Origin: Carnegiea gigantea
Lineage: Eukaryota > Streptophyta > Magnoliopsida > Caryophyllales > Cactaceae
Direction: 5' to 3'
Length of the DNA stretch: 64,000 nt
NCBI GenBank assembly: GCA_029747015.1
Contig: JAKOGI010000367.1
Coordinates: 588,501-652,500, forward strand
Made by a program: the position numbers and the translations under genes. Below the pieces are notes generated by a model. That model saw only the letters and a program-made list of their open reading frames with translations, was not told the DNA's origin and made no database searches. This document shows, piece after piece, positions 36,095 through 43,810 of this stretch. Each line of letters starts with the position of its first letter. Within the stretch, counting starts at the first letter, position 1.

Positions 36095-38196
36095 GGCAAC
36101 ATTACCCAAGTGCTGTTAGTGCCTTCAGGATACTTGAGGATCAATTTGCAGTGATCAATAGTATGAGCTGTAAGTCCAAGTCCTCTTTTTGCCTACATTG
36201 GTTCCACGGATGAATATCAGAATATCACAATTGTAACATAGCAAACACAGCAAATAACTAATGCTGAGAATTTACAGTGGTTTCTCAGATGAAATATTAA
36301 CATCAGCAATGGCAAAAGGAAAAGGGTGAAATGGGCTTGGAATATACACTCTCCTGGTGAATAGCAGTCTAAGTTCTTACAACATCAATCATAAGGAAAG
36401 CCTTCCAATAATATTACGAGAATAACAAAACAACAACTAACAAAAAGTAGAAAATTATTTTGACAACTTGAGCAACAGACGTCAAATGGAGGAAGCCATA
36501 GAACTCACATGTGTCACACACTCAAAAAGAAGAAAAAAATAACATGTGAACATAAAGTGCAACAAGATATCCTAAAAAGACACCATTCTGTGGAAAACAT
36601 TCTCAAGCGAATGGCCTCTGTAGTGAAGGTCAACAAAGAAGGGAAATAGAACAAAAATAAGTCCCAAATTGTGACATGTGCCTGTTTGAGACGAACAGAT
36701 GGCTGAACTAGCTAGCTCATGCATTGCTCAGTATCAACATGACAAGGCTGCGAAGCAGACAAACTAAAGCGACCAAAGCGTTCCACCTAGTTAAAAGACC
36801 CCTGCCGGCGTAAATATATCCAAGAGATAGACTAAAGGTATTAAACTACAATCCTCTAGCGCAAAAAATCTAAGGAACAATACTGGCTTATAATCCAAGT
36901 GGCAATTCCATTCATTGTCAATTGATTTAGGTTGATGCCAGACTTCCATTCCTAATGAAGGCCAGATCTATGTGCCTAAGAGAGGGAAGGGGTCTTAGCT
37001 GGCCTCATAGTTTTGGGGGTGATTCCCCTAGAACTTATAGCTACAGTTGAAAATTTTAGGTGAAAAACCAATAATGTACTGGAAAATCAACTCCCTGCAG
37101 TTCAAGTGCGCTTATATAATAGTATAATAATAAATTGATCTATAAGGGTTCGAATCATGGACCCCATTACTAGTTGGGATGATGGCACCTGGCACCAAAG
37201 CCATTGACCATCTCATCTTTGATTGGCTCAAATAACGAGCTCATTCTTGGTAGTGATCCGGGTCTGTCTATAGTGACATCAGCTTGGCAGGTATCAAGAC
37301 CTTCTCAAGATAATACATGGACCTCAAGTAACAAAAAGGCTACCTAAGAGATAGCTACTCTAGGACTACAAGAAACAAGAATAAGAAGCCCGAAGCATGG
37401 TAGTATGTCACAAACCAAATACAATTCTCCAGCGTCAAGATCCAAAGAAGAGGAATTATTTTACAGCCCTCCGCTCATTGCCAATTAATTTGGATAGGAA
37501 CTTCACTTTAAGTTATGGTGAAAGCCACACTAGTTAGTTCTGGATAAAGGTCTTCAGTTCAAATTGCTTAAATGGTGTATGCAGAACCCACCATCAAAAC
37601 CCAAAAAAAAAAAAAAAAAAAAAAATTCTCCAGCGTCCAGATCCAAAGAAGTGGAATTATTTTACAGCCCTCCGCTCATTGCCAATTAATTTGGATAGGA
37701 ACTTCACTTTAAGTTATGGTGAAAGCCACACTAGTTAGTTCTGGATAAAGGTCTTCAGTTCAAATTGCTTAAATGGTGTATGCAGAACCCACCATCAAAA
37801 CCCAAAAAAAAAAAAAAAACTCCAAACAGAACATGACAACATTCAAATAAATTTTGGGCAGAGTGTAAGAAATCAATAAGCTAAGCAGATCTAGGAAAAA
37901 GAAAAAGGGGTCAAAGAATGCTAGCTCACCACGCACTGCTGCACTTCTCCTTGGAATTGTGAGAGGATTTCAACTTCCAATTTATTAGAGACATACAACT
38001 TTCCGCTACCTGCAAACACAAAAATACTCAAGCAAGTTATTACAGTAAATCAATTGAATAGGGCGACAAGAATTACCCAAGAAGAATGTAGACCTCAGAG
38101 AGAGAGTGAGAGAGAGAGAGAGTAACCGGTGAAGATAGACGATTGAATGATAAAGACGAAGAGGCAGAAACAGGCAACCACGCAGACGAGATGCAT
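19638..38196 (-). CDS. Sialyltransferase-like protein (GT29 family), 11 exons
   Basis: Minus-strand join: 38127-38196, 37930-38009, 36106-36192, 35930-36007, 35752-35843, 35391-35592, 34204-34294, 33943-34001, 33147-33295, 21145-21226, 19638-20015. Every intron is GT-AG, phases match, and the total is 1368 nt (455 residues). Residues about 5-22 form a hydrophobic signal anchor, as in type II Golgi enzymes. Sialylmotif L lies at about 167-217 ([26 protein letters not shown]) and motif S at about 273-294 ([20 protein letters not shown]). An RYFS...H segment near 305-314 resembles motifs III/VS. Plant members (SIA1/MGP2, SIA2, GALT29A) act in Golgi glycosylation; sialic acid transfer is not established for them. 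The last two exons lie 12 kb from the others, beyond nested transposons, yet remain in frame. The orthologue is not resolved. Confidence 0.92.
20016..21144 (-). other. GT29 intron 10, with ~155-bp imperfect tandem repeat
   Basis: GT-AG intron between exons 10 and 11. Inside it, about 20460-20594 and 20617-20752 are two copies of an AT-rich unit containing tttttcttaat, tcaaaaa and actttgtac. No coding or mobile-element signature was recognised. Confidence 0.7.
22200..23207 (+). mobile_element. LINE ORF2 remnant, 5' part (RT to zf-RVT)
   Basis: The plus strand contains RT pieces, including [21 protein letters not shown] (open 22215-22502), which matches the plant LINE pattern G-F-F-x-S-S-R-G-L-R-Q-G-D-P-L-S-P. 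The zf-RVT region follows in several frames, including [10 protein letters not shown] near 23103-23132. Many stops are present. The sequence breaks at TTA 23205-23207 and resumes at 31455. Confidence 0.7.
23240..24488 (-). repeat. 3' LTR of the Ty3/gypsy element
   Basis: Direct repeat of 29204-30459. Its plus-strand left edge is tgatgtaatcc and right edge cctccatca. It adjoins the polypurine tract at 24489. Confidence 0.95.
24317..28930 (-). CDS. Gag-pol polyprotein, Ty3/gypsy
   Basis: A single open frame of 1537 codons whose last ~57 codons lie inside the 3' LTR. Approximate order: coiled N-terminus; gag 105-280 (FLWWTNL); CCHC knuckle 338-351 ([14 protein letters not shown]); aspartic protease near 437 (DGGSC, in place of the usual DSGA/DTGA); RT 620-800 with YFDDILVFS near 790; RNase H 900-1020; integrase HHCC 1127-1163 (HFGEDK to CGTCQ) and D,D-x-E core from about 1187 to 1285. 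All expected domains are present with no stop, so it may be active. The product would assemble particles, copy its RNA and integrate. No classical chromodomain is evident; the tail resembles CRM-type chromoviruses, but that placement is tentative. Confidence 0.95.
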   Translation of the reverse strand: MSTSMSMDEKLEAITNQMQELVLSNQELRAQNEYLKKQLGDSMKQKQKMQGSGGIRIEEPSERPRRMSGENEEDINRALFELEEEEVPFVRAIRGPKPTSNLGDFKVEIPEFEGKLDPDDFIEWLQTVERVFEFKEIPEDKKVKLVALRLRKYAFLWWTNLNAKRTRERKSKISTWDKMKAKMKARFLPSTYVQDQYILFHHLQQGKMNVEEYTREFEKLMIKCGIHEPEEQTIVRYLGGLDPRIANIVDLQAYTSFDEVCILAHKVEQQRKSRTYVCDFSKPYSSTPSHRQPSNKGSYTPQPIKPTPPSPSFPQKAPTPQRLQQIPNHLSQTSQKRCYKCQGFGHIASDCPSRKIISLAEWESKKDEYVEEKREEKEEGEDVQDLESETEEFVEQADEGEMLVIRRVMSVQKSAKDEQRENIFHSRCTIQGKICSVIIDGGSCANVVSLEVIEKLKLETMAHPHPYNIQWLNQSKGIQVNSRCLISLTLGKNYQDEVWCDVVPMDACHILLGRPWMYDRKVMHNGFLNTYSFSKDGKKITLTPLAPSELHKKKPQKNPNQSDLLLSLGEPVLKASQHEFKALKEWILKVQTEPETPLPSHPIAKIILSQFGHLFPDEIPTGLPPERDIQHHIDLIPGPVLPNKPAYRANPKDTQEIQRQVEELMSKGLVRESLSPCAVPALLVPKKDGGMRMCVDSRAINKITIKYRYPMPRFEDMLDELHGSKVFSKIDLRSGYYQIRIREGDEWKTAFKTKGGLYEWLVMPFGLSNAPSTFMRLMNQVFRPFIGKFVVVYFDDILVFSKDEHEHQEHLTQVMLVLEKEKLFGNLKKCTFFTSEVTFLGYIVSESGIKVDESKIEAVRTWPVPKSIHDVRSFHGLASFYRRFIRNFSTILSPMTEVLKGSSFSWNPKAQAAFEEVKEKLTQAPVLALPCFDKVFEVECDASGVGIGGILTQEGRPLAFFSEKLCDTRRKYSTYDKEFYAIVRSLEHWSHYLIATEFILHSDHEALKYIQGQHKLNSRHAKWVEYLQSFHFTIKHKSGKLNQGADALSRRYLLLFQLDACVLGFEHLKALYQDDEDFRSLFLECQKRPEGDFLLQEGFLFKATRLCISKCSTRELLIREVHGGSLAGHFGEDKTLTMLREHYYWPGMNKDVQDIIKRCGTCQIAKSHLLPQGLYTPLPISTQPWVDVSMDFILGLPRTQRGKDSIFVVVDRFSKMAHFIPCMKTNDATHIAELYFREVTRLHGIPRSIVSDRDIKFLSHFWVTLWKKLDTKLKYSTTCHPQTDGQTEVTNRTLGTLLRILIRHQAKAWNLLLPHAEFAYNKTPNKATGLSPFKVVYGVDSLTSLDLTPRQLDQRPSADAADRVGEIQKLHELVKARIEKVTNNYMAHANRHKKEKVFQPGDLVWIHLRKERFPSKRKNKLMPRADGPFEVLERINNNAYKVELPGDYGVSATFNVSDLSPYEPDNYLSDLRAKSFQQGEDDGGPSTINHLVHEVPNDPRKSVQSLIQSHLARQDHFALPGISSDVKPGFVYLIMEA
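29204..30459 (-). repeat. 5' LTR of the Ty3/gypsy element
   Basis: Direct repeat of 23240-24488. On the minus strand it is immediately followed by the tRNA-Met primer-binding site, which marks it as the 5' LTR and so the promoter copy. Confidence 0.95.
31455..32750 (+). mobile_element. LINE ORF2 remnant, 3' part (zf-RVT region)
   Basis: This continues the LINE remnant that stops at 23207. The plus strand reads [13 protein letters not shown] (about 31457-31495), then [13 protein letters not shown] near 31648-31688. After an AT-rich interruption comes a piece resembling the plant zf-RVT end, with [10 protein letters not shown] and [10 protein letters not shown] (about 32415-32490). Multiple stops show decay. 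Confidence 0.6.
31835..32235. mobile_element. AT-rich insert in the LINE remnant, possibly a solo LTR
   Basis: LINE-like sequence is interrupted by about 400 bp with an LTR-like layout: tttcctaatttattagga, a TATA-like region near 32080-32095, then gaatgagaattgagtg. This is typical of Ty1/copia LTRs. Exact ends and a target duplication were not found. Confidence 0.3.
33709..33760. repeat. Poly-C / (CT)n / (CA)n compound microsatellite in GT29 intron 8
   Basis: A run of about 10 C, then A, then a CT run and a short CA run, within the intron between exons 8 and 9. Confidence 0.9.
36046..36091. repeat. (GA)n microsatellite in GT29 intron 3
   Basis: An uninterrupted GA dinucleotide run of about 46 bp within the 98-nt intron between exons 3 and 4. 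It takes up nearly half of that intron and lies just downstream of the exon 3 donor on the minus strand. Confidence 0.97.
37424..37820. repeat. 201-bp direct tandem duplication in GT29 intron 2
   Basis: Two almost identical copies start at attctccagcgtc (37424 and 37625) and each ends in a poly-A run. Each contains gttcaaattgc, which resembles a polymerase III B box, so a SINE-derived unit is possible, but no A box was identified. Identity between copies indicates a recent duplication. Confidence 0.9.
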
Positions 38197-38265
38197 TGTC
38201 GAATGTCGGTGCTTGCTTTGTGTTTGGGCTCTCATTCTTCTGGTTGTGGGATATACAACTTTAGA

Positions 38266-41200
38266 CGGGCGGATTTATGGGGGAGGGGCGGGTGTCTATA
38301 GGCAACCCCTGAGCCAAAAAAAATTCTAATGTACTCATTTGAAGCCTATATATTAATATCATGGATAGACATTCTTAAAATAAGTCCAAAAAAATAATAA
38401 ATTGCTAAATATTGAAGCTTGATTGTGAACCTTGAAAATGCGGCCCAATACTTCACTGTTCAGCCCAACAAGCCATGAGGCCAACCAAAAAATGTTCATT
38501 TAAATTAAAAAACTAAAATTATAAAATTGCCCTTCAATGGGGGAGGCTTCTCACTTTCTCAGATCTCCCGTGTTTGAGTGTAAGCATGTTCTGCCTAGCC
38601 TGCCTCAGCTCTCATTCTCAACCCTCGACAGTCGACCGGTTGACCCTCAGCATCTCACCCTCCCTAGCTCCCTCAGGTCCCTCTCGCTCTCACGCTCAGA
38701 CGCTCACTCGCTTAGCCCATCCGCAGTTTCCACTAGACCACTAGGCACCACCACACCAGACCAGTCCTGGTCCAGACGCAGGACGCCAGACAGAACGCCA
38801 CCACCAGACCACTCCAGACGGCAGACGCCACGCCAGACATAACGCCACCACTGGCACCAGGCACTAGCACACAGCCACACAACCCAGTGCCCACACACCC
38901 CACCGAACTCGACACTCGATAGTCCACTCCACAGGTTAGAATTTTAGATTTTGGTTGGTTGGTTAGTTAGGGTTTCGATTTGAGTCATTTGCCGATCTTA
39001 ATTAGTTCTAATTACTTGTTCTCAACTTATGTTGTGCAGATAGCGATTGATTAGTGAATTTTTCAATGCCAAGTATCTACTTCGAGCTCGACTCCGAAAG
39101 TCCGAAAATCAGGTTTTGTTTGTTTTTGCCAAATTCCAAAATTTTCTATTTTTTTGGGTTAATTTTTCATGCCCAGATTTGAATGTTTGATACTTTGATT
39201 GTGGTCTTTGTAGACAAATTAGATGTGTGTCATGATTTAAATGGAAAGTTAGGTTTGGTTAGTTCATGAATCATGATTTAAATGATTTAGATTGTGTCAT
39301 GATTGTCGCCTTTTTTGTTTGAAAATTAGGTTTGGTTAGTTCATGATAATTGTGTGGTAGCTTGCAAGTTGCTTCATTGCTTGTTATAATGCTATGTCAT
39401 AGGCTCATCTCTTTATTTGAAGTAATGTGTTGCTTGTTTTAATCAAGTGAGCTTAAATTCTAAGTTTCATGTTCTTTTTTTATTTTTCAATTTTACATGG
39501 ATCGATCCAATTCCATTTTAAAATATTTGAAAAGGAAACAACTTGAAAAAGGCAATGCAAGCGGGAGTGGAGTTGGTTCGAATATTAATAAGTGTCAAAA
39601 AGATGGGGACAATGAGGGTGAATCTAATATTCACAGCAAAAGTAGAGGTAATGAATCAAGTGGGGGTCAATCTTATAGAGGACGTGAGTTTGATTTGAGT
39701 ACTCTCCTAATGGATCATGGGTTGAGAAAAATGATTTTAGAATATCCTTCCAATTTACAAGATGGAATAAGAAGATATTACATTGCTTATAGGCCAATCC
39801 AGCCTCGTACTCACAAGTTTCCACAAAAATTAATTGGAGGAAGGTTGCGTCGTTTTAATCCTTCTTGGTTTGACAAGTATGGGACTTGGTTAGAATATAG
39901 CATACATAAAGATGCTACCTTATGTTTATGTTGCTACTTGTTTACTAATGTTAGAGAAAATCAAAGTGGAGACTTTATTAGGATGGGGTTCTCAACTTGG
40001 AATAAACTCGACCCATTTGACAATCATGTTGGCGATTTTAATAGTGCTCACAACAAAGCTTTAAGGGATTATGAAAATTTAAGGAGGCCAAGACAATCCA
40101 TAGAAGTTGCTTTGGATAGACATGATGAAGAAACTAGAAAGAAATATCGACTTCGTTTGAATACTTTATTTCTTGCTCAAGATACTTGTTGCGTCAAGGT
40201 TTACCTTTTCGTGGTCATGATGAATCTGAGGAATCAGAAAATAGAGGGAATTTTCTTGAACTTGTGAAATTTGCTGCAAATTTGAATGAACTCATAGCTA
40301 GTGTTGTGTTGGATAATGCTCCCAAAAGTGAGAAATTAGTTTCACATTTTATCCAAAAAGATATTGTGCATGTTGCTGCTAAAGAAACACTAAATGCCAT
40401 CATGGGAGAATTTAAAGATGATGTCTTTGGTTTATTAGTTGATGAGTATGGAGATGTGTCTCATAAAGAGCAAATGGGTGTCGTTCTTCGTTTTGTGAAT
40501 AAAATGGGAATCGTTAAGGAAAGGTTCCTTGGTGTTGTACATGTTCAAGACACTTCTTCTTTATCTTTAAAAGCTGGAATTGGCTCTTTATTGGCATAAC
40601 ATAGTTTGAGTTTGTCTTGAGTTTGTCAAGGGTGCGTTCTCAAGGTTATGATATGGCAAGTAATATGCAACGTAAATTCAATGGGCTTAAGACGTTGATC
40701 TTGAATGAGAATAAATGTGCCTACTCGATTCATTGTTTTTCTCATTAACTTCAACTTACATTAGTAGCTCTTGCAAGGGACAATAATTATGTTGGAGATC
40801 TTTTTGATGAAATTGGTAAACTTTTAAATGTTGTGGGAGCTTCTTGTAAACGACATGATCTTTTGCATGAGAAACAAGCTGAAAGAGTTAAGGAGGCATA
40901 AAGAATGATGAGATTGAAACTAGGCGTGGGTTAAATCAACAACTTGCTCGTATAAGGGCCGATGATACACGCTGGGGTTCTCACTATAAATCACTACTGA
41001 ATGTGAGTCTATTGTTTGATTCTATAATTGATGTACTTGAGGTTGTTGAACTTGAAGGGGATACCTCAACTATAAGGAATGATGCTACTTCACGAATAGC
41101 TTATTTGACTTCCTTCAATTTTGCTTTCACTCTTCAATTCATCTTGAACACTTTGGGTGTCACACATGATCTTTCACAAGCTTTGCAGAAAAAGGATTAA

Positions 41201-42084
41201 AATATTGCAAATGCTATGAAACTTGTCCAAGTGACACGGAAGTCATTGGAATCAATGAGAAATGATGGGTGGAACTCTCTTATGGATAAAACACATACTC
41301 TTTGTGTAAAATATAAGATTCCTATTCCAAACATGGATGATAAATGGGTCCTTCTAGGGAGACCACGACGCAATGTCGAGGAGCGTACTTATGAGTTTCA
41401 TTATCGAGTGGAAGTATTCTACACAGTTGTGGATTTACATCTTGAAGAGCTTAGACGTCGCTTCAGTGAGACTAACACCGAGCTTCTTATGTGTGTGACT
41501 TGCTTAAGTCCGCGTGATCAATTTAGCACTTTTGACCAGTTTAAGCTGATCAAATTAGCGCAATTTTATCCCAATAATTTCTTTGATTTTGAGGTTGCAA
41601 CACTTGAACATCAACTTGCTAATTATGTTCTGGATGTGCAATCTGATGAAGCTTTTCAGGACTTAAAAGGGCTTGGTGATCTTTGTATAGTAATGGCGGA
41701 GACAAAGAAGGACATTCCCTATCCATTTTTTAGGCTATTGAAGTTGGCATTGATACTACCGATGTTCACAGCAACCGTGGAAAGGGCTTTTTCACCAATG
41801 AAAATCGTAAAAAATAGATTTCAGAATCAAATGTGTGATTTGTTTTTGAATGATTACTTGGTTTGTTATATAGAAAAAGATTTATTTGACTCAGTTTCTA
41901 ATGATTCTATTATGTATCGATTCCAAAAAATGAAAAACTGTAAAGGAGAGTTATAATAGTATATTATTGTAATATTTCATGTATTGTAATATATGATGTA
42001 TTCTTTAAACTTTATTTTATGGTACACTTGGTGTTAAATGTTTTAGGTGGACACCCCTAATTTGAAACCCTAGATCCGTCACTG
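38266..42084 (+). mobile_element. hAT DNA transposon, full length, decayed, 8-bp target duplication
   Basis: actttaga occurs at 38258-38265 and again at 42085-42092. The element's ends are imperfect inverted repeats: cgggcggatttatgg on the left and, read inward from the right, cagtgacggatctagg. Both carry the GGAT/GGCGGA-type terminus common in plant hAT elements. Inside on the plus strand is a ZMYM1-like hAT transposase with frameshifts. The element lies about 70 bp upstream of the GT29 start codon, in divergent orientation. Confidence 0.88.
39497..41956 (+). pseudogene. hAT transposase (TTF zinc finger, DUF4371, hAT dimerisation), broken
   Basis: The first part (39497 to about 40170) has the TTF-type zinc finger with LCLCCYLF and WNKLDPFDNHVG, as in ZMYM1-like hAT proteins. 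A frameshift near 40170-40190 leads to the DUF4371/RNase H-like region (open 40186-40599). There LLVDEYGDVSHKEQM holds the first acidic residue, and a TAA at 40597-40599 ends the frame. After further breaks, 41216-41956 carries the C-terminal dimerisation region with ATVERAFSPMKIVKNRF. The intact protein would bind element ends and catalyse cut-and-paste transposition. A donor at about 38934 (acag/gttaga) and acceptor at about 39040 (gtgcag) suggest an untranslated first exon with an intron. Confidence 0.88.
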
Positions 42085-42092
42085 ACTTTAGA

Positions 42093-43810
42093 ACATTGAA
42101 TCGAGAACAGACCCAACTACTGATTTTTTGGTTGTTACCTCTGAATCAACCCAAATTTATCAGAAATTAGGTTAGGAATTAAAACCAAGTAGCCAGAGAG
42201 ATTGATTGGAAGACGGAGATAGTCATAGGTAGGGAAAAAGGCAAAAGAGAGAAATGGAAGGTTTTTGCAACAAAACCAGTGCATTAAGTGAAAGCAAATC
42301 AAAGAAGCGACAGCAGATTTACAGGCAACAATTAACTACTAGCCACGCAGTGATACCAGGTTACAATAATTTTTAAATTAAATAGTGTTAAAATTATACG
42401 ATGAGAAAAGGAAATTTATAAGATAGTCAGCCTTCAAATGTGGGGCAACAAATTCATTGTTTTCGCAACAGATTGGTGTTGGTTTTGAAGGGAAAATGAA
42501 GTGGGGGAAAATGGAAGTTGAGGCGAATTACTAGAATACCCTTGTTTAAGTGGGGGCTTTGATTGTCAAGGTAGAGAGGGAGAGTGAAGCAGTTGTGGAG
42601 AGAGAAGTATGAAGCTACCTTTGCCAGTCACAGTCGAAAAACACAGAGGAAGGGCTCGTTCAGCAGTAAAAGTGTGAAGAAGAAGAGGAACAAAGTGAGG
42701 AAGAAGAAGAGCAGTGGAGGTAGTCAGCAAGAAGAAGTGCAGTGCGGCAGAGGGACGGTGGATGGAGGAGTGGTTGGGGAGCTGGTGAGGAGGAACAACA
42801 GTGGAAGAGGAAGAAGAGGAAGAGGGTTGCGCAGCGCCTTGTAAGAACGCATGGTGACACCCATGAGATGGTTTACTACGGGTGAATTGAAGGTACGTGC
42901 TTGTAATGAAGTGATATATGAGAAGAAATTTGTAGATCTTGTTTGAATGGTCAGTATAGGTGGTGATAAAGATAGCATTGTGTAGTGTGCATGTCCCAAA
43001 ATTGGGGAATTTTTTCCTTCATTTCAGTGGTCTATGGGTTAGGAAGGGTGGTCAACAATGAGCACATGTCCATGCATTTTGAAATACACAGCAAGGTTCA
43101 CATGTCAACCATGGTAAACAGTGGACTTCGGTGGGGTATACATTATAATCCTGTGAAATGCCTTATACGACGAGGACAATAATGACAACAACCTCACTTT
43201 TGTACCTAAGAATGGGAGGACGTAGTGTGACAGTGATGGGGTGCATGAGTATAGGTAGACAGGGACAAGTAGCTTGGTAAACATAACACATGGCGTGGTA
43301 GGTGGTGGTAGATTATGTTGTACTGTAACTAGTTGTGCACTTGTTGTTAGTGTCAATCGTGTTTGTGTGAGTGTCTATGTATGCCACAATAATATTGTCT
43401 GTACACCAGGGAGGTAGGCGCGTTGTTGTGGTGTACATGTGTTGAGATTGAAATGTAGTGAGGGTTAGGTGTCATTACGGAAGTCAGACAGTGATAGTTT
43501 GCGTAAGAGGTGCGGCAGGTAGTACGAGTTGGGTAGTGGGTTGATTTTTCGTAATGGGGTGGGGGAGGGTGAGATGAACAGTTGTGGTGAGATCATGGGT
43601 TTGCTTATCAATACTGTAGCACTGTTAACATAGGTGCGTTGGGCGTATACCGTCGTAGGCATAGTGAACTAGTTGGGTAAGAACGTAGGGACAGTGGTTG
43701 GCACGAACTCATATAATTGTGTTACGCCAATGCCAGGCACGAATGAAGTGCATGACTAAATGTTCGCTTCATGTGACGTGCAGGATACAGGGTGCAACAT
43801 TGGGTGTTGA
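42093..43810. other. Displaced GT29 upstream region, then unassigned sequence
   Basis: The sequence just right of the hAT duplication would have adjoined the GT29 5' end before insertion. Read on the minus strand, 42150-42320 is pyrimidine-rich, like a plant 5' leader or proximal promoter. From 42576 to 42840 there is a purine-rich stretch whose open frame (42584-42844) is low-complexity and probably not coding. No gene recognised. Confidence 0.4.

Noticed and set aside
38704..38927. Minus-strand Trp/Cys-rich open frames in the hAT 5' region
   Set aside because: Antisense to a C-rich, repetitive leader of the hAT transposase gene; no domain.
42584..42844. Lys/Arg/Gly-rich plus-strand open frame
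   Set aside because: GA-rich low-complexity translation with no homology recognised, no splice context and no start context better than chance.
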